DNA of 64,000 bases from Kibdelosporangium persicum. GTDB lineage: Bacteria; Actinomycetota; Actinomycetes; Mycobacteriales; Pseudonocardiaceae. The position numbers and the translations under genes were made by a program. The notes below the pieces were generated by a model. That model had not been told where the DNA came from. It worked only from the letters and a program-made list of their open reading frames with translations, and searched no databases. Shown here in pieces: positions 55,508 to 63,029 of this stretch; within the stretch, counting starts at the first letter, position 1; each line of letters opens with the position of its first letter. Location of the stretch: positions 62,001 to 126,000 of the forward strand of contig NZ_JAAATY010000018.1 in assembly GCF_013280595.1 (NCBI RefSeq), written 5' to 3'.

Positions 55508-56275
55508 ATGGTCGAACTCAAGACACCTGCCGAACTGGAGCTGATGCGCGAAGCGGGCAAAGTGGTGGCCGCGGCGCTGGCCGCGACCAAGGAAGCGGCG
55601 GCTCCCGGCGTGTCACTGCGCGAGTTGGACACCATCGCGGCCGAGGTGATCGCGTCCCGCGGCGCCAAGTCGTCGTTCCTGCACTACCACCCGCACTTCG
55701 CCCCGACGCCGTTCCCCGGCGTGATCTGCGCGTCGGTCAACGACCTTGTCGTGCACGGAATCCCGGACGACTACAAGCTCGAAGAAGGCGACCTGCTGAG
55801 CATCGACTGCGGCGCGCACGTCGCCGGATTCCACGGGGACGCGGCGATCTCCTTCACCATCGGCGAACCGGCGCGGGAAGACGCGCGGCTGATCGAGCAC
55901 ACGCGGGAGGCGCTGTACGCGGGCATCGCCGCGGCCAGAGTCGGCAACCGGCTCGGCGACGTCTCCCACGCCATCGGCAAGATCGGCCGCGAGCACGGTT
56001 ACGGCCTGCTGATGGGCTACGGCGGGCACGGGGTCGGTCGCAAGATGCACGAGGAACCCCATGTGCCGAACGAGGGAAAAGCCGGTCGTGGCCTGAAACT
56101 GCGAGCGGGCCTGGTGATCGCGATCGAGCCGATGTTCATCGCGGGCGGGCGCGACACGTTCACCACCGACCCCGACGGCTGGGGCCTGCGCAGTTCGGAC
56201 CGGTCCCGGGCGGCGCACTGGGAGCACACGATCGCGGTCACCCCACAGGGCCCGGTGATCCTCACCGAGCCGTGA
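55508..56275 (+). CDS. map: Methionine aminopeptidase, type I
   Basis: This 255-aa dinuclear metalloprotease removes the initiator Met. The metal ligands are visible: Asp in LSIDCGAHV, Asp in GFHGDAAISF, His in GHGVGRKMHEEP, Glu in VIAIEPMF and Glu in HWEHTIAV; YHPHFAPTPFPGVICASVND supplies the first active-site His. There is no N-terminal zinc-finger extension. ATG 55508 has AGGA 8 nt upstream; GTG 55505 is possible. It is probably not in an operon with a partner, and a strong terminator follows. Confidence 0.95.
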   Translation: MVELKTPAELELMREAGKVVAAALAATKEAAAPGVSLRELDTIAAEVIASRGAKSSFLHYHPHFAPTPFPGVICASVNDLVVHGIPDDYKLEEGDLLSIDCGAHVAGFHGDAAISFTIGEPAREDARLIEHTREALYAGIAAARVGNRLGDVSHAIGKIGREHGYGLLMGYGGHGVGRKMHEEPHVPNEGKAGRGLKLRAGLVIAIEPMFIAGGRDTFTTDPDGWGLRSSDRSRAAHWEHTIAVTPQGPVILTEP

Positions 56276-56300
56276 GCCGGTCCACTGTAGACAGCGAAAT

Positions 56301-56324
56301 GCCCCCGATGTCGCCATCGGGGGC
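56301..56324 (+). terminator. Bidirectional terminator, map / pfkA
   Basis: GCCCCCGATG (56301-56310) pairs perfectly with CATCGGGGGC (56315-56324) around TCGC, between the convergent genes. Confidence 0.8.
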
Positions 56325-56345
56325 CTGGTGGTCGATTGTGGACGA

Positions 56346-57371
56346 TCAGCCGAAGAAGACTTCGGCCTCCTGGTAACGCTCGAGCGGAACGGTCTTCAGC
56401 TCCGCGGTGGCCTCGGCCAGCTTCACGCGGACGATGTCCGTGCCGCGCAACGCGACCATCACGCCGAAGTCGCCGTCGTGCACCGCGTCGACCGCGTGCA
56501 GACCGAACCGGGTCGCCAGGACACGGTCGTACGCGGTCGGCGTGCCGCCGCGCTGCGTGTGGCCGAGCACCACGGCACGGGACTCCTTGCCCGTCCGCTG
56601 GGCGATCTCCTCGGCCAGCCACGTGCCGACGCCGCCCAGCCGGACGTGCCCGAACGCGTCCTTCTCGCCACTGGTGAGCACCTCGGCGCCGCCCTCGGGG
56701 ACCGCGCCCTCGGCCACGACGATGATCGGCGCGTACTCGCGCTCGAACCGCCGCTCGACCCACTCGACGACCTTCGCGACGCTGAACTCGCGCTCCGGCA
56801 CCAGGATCACGTTCGCGCCGCCCGCGAGGCCGGAGTGCAGCGCGATCCAGCCCGCGTGCCGGCCCATGACCTCGACGACGAGCGCACGGTGGTGCGACTC
56901 GGCCGTGGTCCGCAGCCGGTCGATCGCCTCGGTCGCGATGTGCACCGCGGTGTCGAACCCGAAGGTGTAGTCCGTCGCGCCGAGATCGTTGTCGATCGTC
57001 TTGGGCACGCCGACCACGCCGACACCGTCATCGGTCAGCCGCTTGGCCACCCCGAGCGTGTCCTCGCCACCGATCGCGACCAGCGCGTCGATGCCCTGGT
57101 CGGCCAGGACCTTCTTGATCTTTTCGACGCCGCCGTCGACCTTGTACGGGTTGGTGCGCGACGAGCCGAGGATCGTGCCGCCGCGGGTGAGGATGTCTTC
57201 GACCTGGTCGAGCCCGATGGGCTTCGACTTGCCTTCGAGTGGACCCTGCCAGCCGTTGCGGAACCCGACGATCTCCCAGCCGTGAGCCTCGATGCCCTTC
57301 CTGGTCACGGCCCTGATCACCGCGTTCAGCCCTGGACAGTCGCCACCACCGGTGAGTACGCCTATACGCAT
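56346..57371 (-). CDS. pfkA: 6-Phosphofructokinase, PPi-dependent type by signature
   Basis: This 341-aa enzyme forms fructose 1,6-bisphosphate. The glycine loop is LTGGGDCPGLNAVIRA and the catalytic segment PKTIDNDLGATD. Two residues mark pyrophosphate use rather than ATP: Asp104 in GGEDTLG (Gly in ATP enzymes) and Lys124 in GVPKTIDND; both are known in the Amycolatopsis methanolica PPi-PFK. MGRHAGWIALHSGLAGGAN and RGGTPTAYDR follow as usual. It is a single gene with ATG at 57371 and a terminator on its 3' side shared with map. Confidence 0.9.
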   Translation of the reverse strand: MRIGVLTGGGDCPGLNAVIRAVTRKGIEAHGWEIVGFRNGWQGPLEGKSKPIGLDQVEDILTRGGTILGSSRTNPYKVDGGVEKIKKVLADQGIDALVAIGGEDTLGVAKRLTDDGVGVVGVPKTIDNDLGATDYTFGFDTAVHIATEAIDRLRTTAESHHRALVVEVMGRHAGWIALHSGLAGGANVILVPEREFSVAKVVEWVERRFEREYAPIIVVAEGAVPEGGAEVLTSGEKDAFGHVRLGGVGTWLAEEIAQRTGKESRAVVLGHTQRGGTPTAYDRVLATRFGLHAVDAVHDGDFGVMVALRGTDIVRVKLAEATAELKTVPLERYQEAEVFFG

Positions 57372-57458
57372 GCGTGCAGGGTGTCACGCGCTGGATCGGT
57401 AAAGCAACCGGGTCCGGCTTAACACGCGGGAAACCGTCCCACTTAGTGAAATCGGGCC

Positions 57459-57962
57459 TCAGCGGACCGGGAAGCCCTTGCGCAGCCGCTCGATCTCGAT
57501 CACGTTCCAGCGTGCCAGGTTGTGCCGCGCGTCGGCCAGCGCGTCGTGCGCGTCGGTCGGCGGGTTCGGCAGCGGGGGCTTGCCCACGTCCTCCCACCGC
57601 TGGCGCAGGTCACGCGTGAACCGCGGCAACTGGCGAGGCAGCGCGGGCATCGCGCCCCAGAGCTGAGCCAGCGCCACGTGGTCGTACGCGGCGAACCAGG
57701 CCCACAGCTCCACACTCTCGCCGCGCGGGCTGAGGAACTCCATCAGGTCCTCACGGATGGTCCTGCGGTCGCGCCACGCCTTGTCGCCCGGCGCCGGGAG
57801 CTTGTCCAGCACGTTCTCCCGCACCCACTGGCCGGCCTTGTTCGGGTCGAACTCGGTCGAGACGGCGTAGAACTCCCTGCCGTCCTCGGCTACGACACCG
57901 ATCGACACCAGGTCGATGGTCACTCCGTCTTCGATGAACTCGGTATCGTAGAAAAACCGCAC
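57459..57962 (-). CDS. Polyadenylate-specific 3'-exoribonuclease AS
   Basis: This 167-aa DEDDh exoribonuclease of the Rv2179c type is specific for adenylate tails. It begins MRFFYDTEFIEDGVTIDLVS, with the catalytic Asp6 and Glu8. The middle Asp is in AYDHVALAQLWG, and the last His/Asp pair is in DAHDALADARHNLARW. It probably removes poly(A) from RNA fragments. GTG 57962 has TAAGGT 7 nt upstream, so it is leaderless. It precedes the plsC gene on the other side by 21 bp. Confidence 0.93.
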   Translation of the reverse strand: MRFFYDTEFIEDGVTIDLVSIGVVAEDGREFYAVSTEFDPNKAGQWVRENVLDKLPAPGDKAWRDRRTIREDLMEFLSPRGESVELWAWFAAYDHVALAQLWGAMPALPRQLPRFTRDLRQRWEDVGKPPLPNPPTDAHDALADARHNLARWNVIEIERLRKGFPVR

Positions 57963-57969
57963 CCGTACA

Positions 57970-57975
57970 ACCTTA
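57970..57975 (-). promoter_or_regulatory. -10 box, leaderless RNase AS gene
   Basis: TAAGGT on the minus strand, 7 nt before GTG 57962. Confidence 0.6.
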
Positions 57976-57983
57976 GTTGTGAA

Positions 57984-58751
57984 TCATCCGGCTCTGGTCT
58001 CGGGGATGCGATCGGTGTCATCGCGCTGTGACTCACCGCGTTGGGCGGGCACACCGCCGGGCGCCTGCCCGTCGGTCTGCATCTCCTTGACCTTCGCGGC
58101 GTACATGTCCACGTACTCCTGGCCGGAGAGCTCCATCAGCGCGTACATCACCTCGTCGGTGATCGACCGCTCCACGAACCGGTCGCCGGACAGGCCCTCG
58201 TAGCGGGAGAAGTCCAACGGCTTGCCGAACTTCACCCTGATCTTGGTCGGCTTCCACATCTTCGAGCCGATCGGGTTGGCGACGTCCGTGCCGAACATCG
58301 CCACCGGGATGACCGGCACGCCCGCCTCGAGGGCGATCCGCGCCATGCCCGTCTTGCCCTTGTAGAGCCGGCCGTCGGGCGAACGGGTGCCCTCCGGGTA
58401 GATGCCCAGCAGGTGGCCTTCGCGCAGCAGCCGGATGCCGGTGTCCAGCGCGGCCTGCGCGGCCGAGCCGCCGGTCCGGTCGATCGGGATCTGGCCCATC
58501 CCGGTGAAGAACCACTTCTTGAAGGCGCCCTTGATGCCCTTCTCGGTGAAGTACTCCAGCTTCGCCGGGAACGTCACCCGCCGTCCCGGGATCACCAGCG
58601 GCATGAAGAACGAGTCGGAGACCGCGAGGTGGTTGCTCGCCAGGATCGCGCCGCCGGACTTCGGGATGTTCTCCAGCCCCTCCGCCTCCGGGCGGAAGAA
58701 CAGCCGCAGGACCGGCCCGAGGAGGATGTGTTTCATGACGAAGTACAGCAC
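57984..58751 (-). CDS. 1-Acyl-glycerol-3-phosphate acyltransferase (PlsC family)
   Basis: This membrane-associated acyltransferase of about 255 aa makes phosphatidic acid. Catalytic motif I HX4D is SNHLAVSDSFF, motif III is GIYPEGTRSPDGRLYKGK, and PVIPVAMFGTDV forms motif IV. GTG 58751 gives VLYFVMKHILLGPVLRLF, aligning with the start of Rv2182c. AGGAGG lies 11 nt upstream, and ATG 58736 is an alternative. The long upstream frame is antisense to the next gene. It probably shares an operon with RNase AS downstream, though the latter has its own promoter. Confidence 0.9.
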   Translation of the reverse strand: MLYFVMKHILLGPVLRLFFRPEAEGLENIPKSGGAILASNHLAVSDSFFMPLVIPGRRVTFPAKLEYFTEKGIKGAFKKWFFTGMGQIPIDRTGGSAAQAALDTGIRLLREGHLLGIYPEGTRSPDGRLYKGKTGMARIALEAGVPVIPVAMFGTDVANPIGSKMWKPTKIRVKFGKPLDFSRYEGLSGDRFVERSITDEVMYALMELSGQEYVDMYAAKVKEMQTDGQAPGGVPAQRGESQRDDTDRIPETRAG

Positions 58752-58947
58752 CGTGAAGAGCGCCTCCTGCCCCTGACTGCCCACCGACTGCCCGCAGGAC
58801 AGCCTACGAACAGTGCCCGCCCGGGCACAACGCGGCCGTCGCCACCCTTGTCGCGGATAACAACGCGCAAAAGAGCCGGAAGTAACTGGCCAACCGTACC
58901 GGTGTCCGTGCGACGATGGCGGTACGAGGCTGAGCTTGAGGAGGGTC

Positions 58948-59493
58948 ATGAAGGGCGGGTCTGACGGGCCGGAGGACGTTGACGCCGCGTTCGCGCAGAT
59001 CGTCGCCGACCTGGAACGCGAGGGCCTTGGCTCCGCCGTGCAGGCCGACTTGGACCGCGAGGCCGAGGCGGAGTCCCGCGCGGAGCACACCAGCACGGCC
59101 GAACCGGACGCCGAGCCGCCCGGCGACGAGGACAAACCCGTCACATCCACGAAAACCGGCCGGCTGGACGAACCGGACCTCCCGGAGATCTCCGCACCGG
59201 CCACCGCGGGCTGGCGCGGCCACGAGACCGAGATGGACTGGGCGTGGAGCTCGGACGACGACCACTACGTGCCGCCTGAGCCGCCGCCCATCCCCCGGCC
59301 GAGCCCGCTGACCATCCTCGCCCTGGTGCTGATGCTGATCGCGCTGCTGCTGCTGGTCGCGCCCGGCCTGATCGGGCTGGCCACCCGGGTGGCGACACCG
59401 ATCGCGCTGGTCTCCGCCGCCGTCGGGATCGGCCTGGTGGTGCTGCGGATCCGGCAGAACAACGACGACGGCGACAACGGCGCCCAGGTCTGA
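58948..59493 (+). CDS. Rv2183c-like membrane protein
   Basis: This 181-aa protein has an acidic, disordered N-terminal part (VDAAFAQIVADLEREGLGSA; EAESRAEHTSTAEPD), a Trp-containing linker (TAGWRGHETEMDWAWSSDDD) and two C-terminal membrane helices (LTILALVLMLIALLLLVAPG; IALVSAAVGIGLVVLRI). ATG 58948 has GAGGAGG 4 nt upstream. Its place beside plsC matches Rv2183c, whose function is unknown. It is convergent with fadD15 across a repeat-family hairpin. Confidence 0.82.
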   Translation: MKGGSDGPEDVDAAFAQIVADLEREGLGSAVQADLDREAEAESRAEHTSTAEPDAEPPGDEDKPVTSTKTGRLDEPDLPEISAPATAGWRGHETEMDWAWSSDDDHYVPPEPPPIPRPSPLTILALVLMLIALLLLVAPGLIGLATRVATPIALVSAAVGIGLVVLRIRQNNDDGDNGAQV

Positions 59494-59539
59494 CCTCGTG
59501 AGTGTTTGTCCGGGTTAGAACACGCATAACCACTCACGA
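59494..59539 (+). terminator. Hairpin, CTCGTGAGTG family, copy 3
   Basis: TCGTGAGTG and CACTCACGA pair at the base, with mismatches further in. The loop CGGGTTAGAACACG shares GGGTTAGAACAC with copy 2 at 41380. It separates convergent genes and ends right at the fadD15 stop. Confidence 0.7.
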
Positions 59540-61333
59540 TCAATGACCTGCGTAAATGGCTTCGATGCGGTCGGCGTACTTCGAGGCGATGATCTCGCGG
59601 CGCAGCTTGAGGCTTGGCGTGATCTCGCCGCGCTCCTCGCTGAAGTCCTGCGGCAGCACGGTGAAGCCGCGGATCGACTCGGCCCGGGAGACCGAGGTGT
59701 TGGCCTCGTCCACCGCTGACTGCAGTTCGGCCCGCAGCTCGGGGTCGTCGGCGAGCTCGGCGACCGTGCCGCGCTTGCCGTTGCGGGTCTTCCAGCCCGC
59801 GAAGTACTCCTCGTCGAGGGTGATCAGCGCACCGATGAACGGCTTCCGGTCGCCCACCACCAGGCACTGGCTGATCAGCGGGTGCGTGCGCAGCCGGTCC
59901 TCCAGCACCGCGGGCGCCACGTTCTTGCCGCCCGCGGTGACGATGATCTCCTTCTTGCGGCCGGTGATCGCCAGGAAACCGTCGTCGTCCAGCGTGCCCA
60001 GGTCGCCGGTGTGGAACCAGCCGTCCCGCAGGGCCTCCCGCGTGGCCTCCGGGTTATGCCAGTAGCCGCGGAACACCATGTCCCCGGACAGCAGCACCTC
60101 GCCGTCGTCGGCGATCCGCACGGCCGCACCCGCGACCGGGCGGCCGACCGTGCCGGCCTTGAAGTCCGAGCCGGTGTTCACGGCGATCGCGGCGGACGTC
60201 TCGGTCAGGCCGTAGCCCTCGAAGACCGGGACGCCGATGCCGCGGAAGAAGTGCGCGAGCCGCTCCCCCAGCGGCGCTCCGCCGGAGATGGCCGCCTCGC
60301 AGCGCCCGCCGAGCGCCAGCCGCAGCTTGCCGTAGACCAGCCGGTCGGCGACCAAGTGCTTGGCGCGCAGGGCGATCCCGGGCTTCGGGGTGGTGCTGTA
60401 CTCGATCGCCAGCGCCTCGGCGGTGTCGAAGATCCCGCCCTTGCCCTCGGCGTGCGCCTTCTGCTTCGCGGTGTTGTAGACCTTCTCGAACACGCGGGGC
60501 ACCGCCACCACGAACGTCGGGCGGAACGTACCGAGGTCCTTGACCAGCGTCTTGACGTCCGGCAGGTGGCCGACCGTGGTGCGGGCGTACACGCAGCAGA
60601 TCGCGATGGCCCTGGCGAACACGTGCGCCAACGGCAGGAACACCAGCATGGAGTTGCCCGCGCGCAGCAGATGCGGGAACGCCTTGATGTCCGCACGCAC
60701 CTCGGCCAGCAGGTTGCGGTGCGTCAGCTCGACGCCCTTGGGACGGCCGGTGGTGCCGGACGTGTACACGAGCGTGGCCACGGAATCGGCCCGCACCCCG
60801 CGGTGCAGGTCGTGGACGGCTTCCTCGTCGACCTCGGCGCCCAGCGCGGTCAGCTCGTCGACGGCCGGGGCGAGGTCCTCGCCCGCCTCGATCTGCCAGA
60901 CCCTGGTCAGCTCGGGCAGCCGGTCAACGAGCCCGTCGACGGTCGCGTGGTGCGCGGCGGTCTCCACGACCACCGCCCGCGCGCCCGAGTCGGCCAGGAT
61001 CCACTCGACCTGTTCGGCCGAGGACGTCTCGTAGATCGGCACGGTCACGCCGCCCGCGGTCCAGATCGCGAAGTCCAGCAACGACCACTCGTACCGCGTC
61101 TTGGACAGCAGCGCGACCCGGTCACCGGGCCGCACCCCGGCGGCGATCAGTCCTTTCGCGACCGCGAGCACGTGCGCGGCGAACTCACGGGCGGTCACGT
61201 CCACCCACGAACCGTCCACCAGACGCCGGAAACTGACCGCGTCACCGAAGCGGTCGGCGTTGGCCCAGACCATGTCGGTGAGGTTCTCTTCGTCGGTCAC
61301 CGTTACCGTGGCCGGCGCACTGTATTCCCGCAC
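59540..61333 (-). CDS. fadD15: Long-chain fatty acid-CoA ligase, FadD15 type
   Basis: This 597-aa adenylate-forming enzyme activates long fatty acids. The ATP motif is LVYTSGTTGRPKGVELTHRN, the adenine motif GYGLTETSAAIAVNTG, then DGWFHTGDLGTLDDDGFLAI and the C-terminal Lys motif GRKKEIIVTAGGKNVAPAVL. GTG 61333 (protein VREYSAPATVTV) is chosen because TAAGTT lies 8 nt upstream; the ATG at 61372 has no support. Its position after the SRPBCC and Rv2186c-like genes matches Rv2187. It likely feeds acyl-CoA to envelope lipid synthesis with plsC. Confidence 0.93.
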   Translation of the reverse strand: MREYSAPATVTVTDEENLTDMVWANADRFGDAVSFRRLVDGSWVDVTAREFAAHVLAVAKGLIAAGVRPGDRVALLSKTRYEWSLLDFAIWTAGGVTVPIYETSSAEQVEWILADSGARAVVVETAAHHATVDGLVDRLPELTRVWQIEAGEDLAPAVDELTALGAEVDEEAVHDLHRGVRADSVATLVYTSGTTGRPKGVELTHRNLLAEVRADIKAFPHLLRAGNSMLVFLPLAHVFARAIAICCVYARTTVGHLPDVKTLVKDLGTFRPTFVVAVPRVFEKVYNTAKQKAHAEGKGGIFDTAEALAIEYSTTPKPGIALRAKHLVADRLVYGKLRLALGGRCEAAISGGAPLGERLAHFFRGIGVPVFEGYGLTETSAAIAVNTGSDFKAGTVGRPVAGAAVRIADDGEVLLSGDMVFRGYWHNPEATREALRDGWFHTGDLGTLDDDGFLAITGRKKEIIVTAGGKNVAPAVLEDRLRTHPLISQCLVVGDRKPFIGALITLDEEYFAGWKTRNGKRGTVAELADDPELRAELQSAVDEANTSVSRAESIRGFTVLPQDFSEERGEITPSLKLRREIIASKYADRIEAIYAGH

Positions 61334-61341
61334 GTCACGTG

Positions 61342-61347
61342 AACTTA
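61342..61347 (-). promoter_or_regulatory. -10 box, leaderless fadD15
   Basis: TAAGTT on the minus strand, 8 nt before GTG 61333. Confidence 0.5.
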
Positions 61348-61374
61348 GTACAGAGACCGTGACACCATGCACCT

Positions 61375-61764
61375 GTGCCTGCAGTGGACGTCGTCGACGA
61401 GACCTTCCTCGCCGTGCCCCCGCCAGTGGTCAAAGCCGCCTTCGCCGACCGGGGCGGGTGGCGCAGGATGTGGCCTGACCTCACCCTCGAGGTGTACGCC
61501 GACCGCGGCGACGAAGGCCTGCGGTGGACCGTGCGCGGCGCGTTGACCGGCACGATGGAGGTGTGGCTCGAACCGATGCTCGACGGCACGCTGCTGCACT
61601 ACTTCCTGCGCGCCGACATGCCCGGACGGCCCGGTCCCCGCGACATCCGGCGGGAGCTGACCCGCCGCCAGTTCGCCGCCAAGAACATCGCCTTCGACCT
61701 GAAGGCCCAGCTGGAGGACGGCCGCCGTCCTGGCTGCCCGCCGAGGACCGAAACCGTAGAGTGA
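61375..61764 (+). CDS. SRPBCC-like protein, Rv2186c position
   Basis: This 129-aa small START/cyclase-fold-like protein shows VDVVDETFLAVPPPVVKAAF, DLTLEVYADRGDEGLRWTVR, GTMEVWLEPMLDGTLLHYFL, then a basic helix (RELTRRQFAAKNIAFDLKAQ). Length and place match Rv2186c. It is divergent from fadD15 (41 bp). The stop codon overlaps the -10 box of the next gene. Lipid binding is plausible but unproven. Confidence 0.8.
   Translation: MPAVDVVDETFLAVPPPVVKAAFADRGGWRRMWPDLTLEVYADRGDEGLRWTVRGALTGTMEVWLEPMLDGTLLHYFLRADMPGRPGPRDIRRELTRRQFAAKNIAFDLKAQLEDGRRPGCPPRTETVE
61757..61762 (+). promoter_or_regulatory. -10 box, leaderless phosphoesterase gene
   Basis: TAGAGT, 6 nt before GTG 61769, overlapping the previous gene's last codons. 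Confidence 0.6.
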
Positions 61765-61768
61765 ACTC

Positions 61769-62557
61769 GTGCGTGTCCACGTGGTTTCCGATGTCCATGG
61801 CAATTCGGAGGCGTTGGCCAGGGCCGGGGACGGCGCCGACGCGCTCGTCGTGCTCGGCGACCTGATCGACTTCGTCGACTACCACGACCACGGCAGCGGC
61901 ATCCTCGGCCGCGTGTTCGGCGCGGAGAAGGTCGCCAGGTTCGCGCAGCTGCGGCGCAGCCGTCAGCTCAAGGAGCTCAGCGAGTACTCCCGCTCGTTGT
62001 GGGCGAGCCTGGACAACGCCGCCGACGTGGTGCAGGAAGCGCTGTACGAGCAGTACACGCGCCTGTTCGCGGCGATGACGGCGCCGACGTACGCCACGCC
62101 GGGCAACGTCGACGTGCCGGATCTGTGGCCGGAGTTCTCCCGGGACGGCCTGACCGTCCTGGACGGCGAGGTCGCGGAGATCGACGGGCTGCGGTTCGGG
62201 TTCGTCGGCGGCGCGTTGCTGTCGCCGGGCGGACGTGTCCGGCGGTCCGGGGCGTGGTTTCCGTACCTGCGCACCGAGGACGACTACAACGCCTCGGTCG
62301 GCAAGCTGACGGACGTCGACGTGCTGTGCACGCACATCCCGCCCGCTGTGCCGGAACTCACCTACGACGTCGTGGCGCGACGCCCCGAGCTCGGGTCGTA
62401 CGCGTTACGCGAGTTGATCATCGAGCAACGGCCGCGGTGGTCGTTGTTCGGTCACGTGCACCAACCGCTCTCCGGGAGGATGCGGTTCGCCTGGACCGAC
62501 TGCATCAATGTCGGGCACTTCCAGCGCAGGCAGGTGCCGCACGTGCTGCGCTGGTGA
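61769..62557 (+). CDS. Calcineurin-like metallophosphoesterase
   Basis: This 262-aa protein has the metallophosphoesterase motifs in order: VVSDVHGNSEAL (DxH), VVLGDLIDFVDY (GDxxD), TPGNVDVP (GNxD, replacing GNHD), CTHIPP and SLFGHVHQPL (GHxH). The Asn-His pair of the third motif is changed to GNVD. Substrate unknown, cytoplasmic. GTG 61769 is set by TAGAGT 6 nt upstream. It sits inside the conserved block between the Rv2186c-like and Rv2185c-like genes, probably read together with them. Confidence 0.88.
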   Translation: MRVHVVSDVHGNSEALARAGDGADALVVLGDLIDFVDYHDHGSGILGRVFGAEKVARFAQLRRSRQLKELSEYSRSLWASLDNAADVVQEALYEQYTRLFAAMTAPTYATPGNVDVPDLWPEFSRDGLTVLDGEVAEIDGLRFGFVGGALLSPGGRVRRSGAWFPYLRTEDDYNASVGKLTDVDVLCTHIPPAVPELTYDVVARRPELGSYALRELIIEQRPRWSLFGHVHQPLSGRMRFAWTDCINVGHFQRRQVPHVLRW

Positions 62558-62567
62558 CCTCACCAGG

Positions 62568-62573
62568 TAGCCT
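62568..62573 (+). promoter_or_regulatory. -10 box, leaderless SRPBCC gene
   Basis: TAGCCT, 7 nt before ATG 62581. Confidence 0.6.
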
Positions 62574-62580
62574 GCCCGGC

Positions 62581-63021
62581 ATGGCCGACGAGTCCACCCA
62601 GTCCATCACCGTAGAGGCAGACGCGGACACGATCATGGGCGTGATCGCCGATTTCGCCGCGTACCCGGAGTGGACCGGGGCGGTGAAAGAGACCGAGGTC
62701 CTCACCGAGGACGGCGACGGCCAGGCCACCCAGGTCCGGTTCGTCATCGACGCCGGGATGTTCAAGGACACGTACACGCTGGAGTACGAGTGGGCCGAGG
62801 ACGGCCTGTCGGTGAACTGGCACCTGGTGAAGGGCCAGATGCAGCGCTCGCAGCGCGGCCGCTACCTGCTGGAGCCGCAGGGTGACGACGCGACCAAGGT
62901 GACGTACACGCTGTCGGTGCAGCTGGCCGTGCCGATGATCGGCATGTTCCGCCGCAAGGCCGAAAAGATGATCATGGACATCGCGCTGAAGGACCTCAAG
63001 CGCCGCGCCGAAGGGTTGTAA
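62581..63021 (+). CDS. SRPBCC/polyketide cyclase-like protein, Rv2185c type
   Basis: This 146-aa START-like protein shows QSITVEADADTIMGVIADFA, AYPEWTGAVKETEVLTEDGD, YTLEYEWAEDGLSVNWHLVK and the C-terminal helix MIMDIALKDLKRRAEGL. The family binds lipids or polyketide-like ligands in a large pocket. Its place next to an ArsA-type ATPase matches Rv2185c/Rv2184c. The ATG at 62581 has a -10 box 7 nt upstream. The ATPase gene follows 8 bp later. Confidence 0.9.
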   Translation: MADESTQSITVEADADTIMGVIADFAAYPEWTGAVKETEVLTEDGDGQATQVRFVIDAGMFKDTYTLEYEWAEDGLSVNWHLVKGQMQRSQRGRYLLEPQGDDATKVTYTLSVQLAVPMIGMFRRKAEKMIMDIALKDLKRRAEGL

Positions 63022-63029
63022 CCACCGCC

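Noticed and set aside
56276-56345. Possible small RNA between map and pfkA
   Set aside because: The hairpin is well explained as a bidirectional terminator and no promoter is visible.
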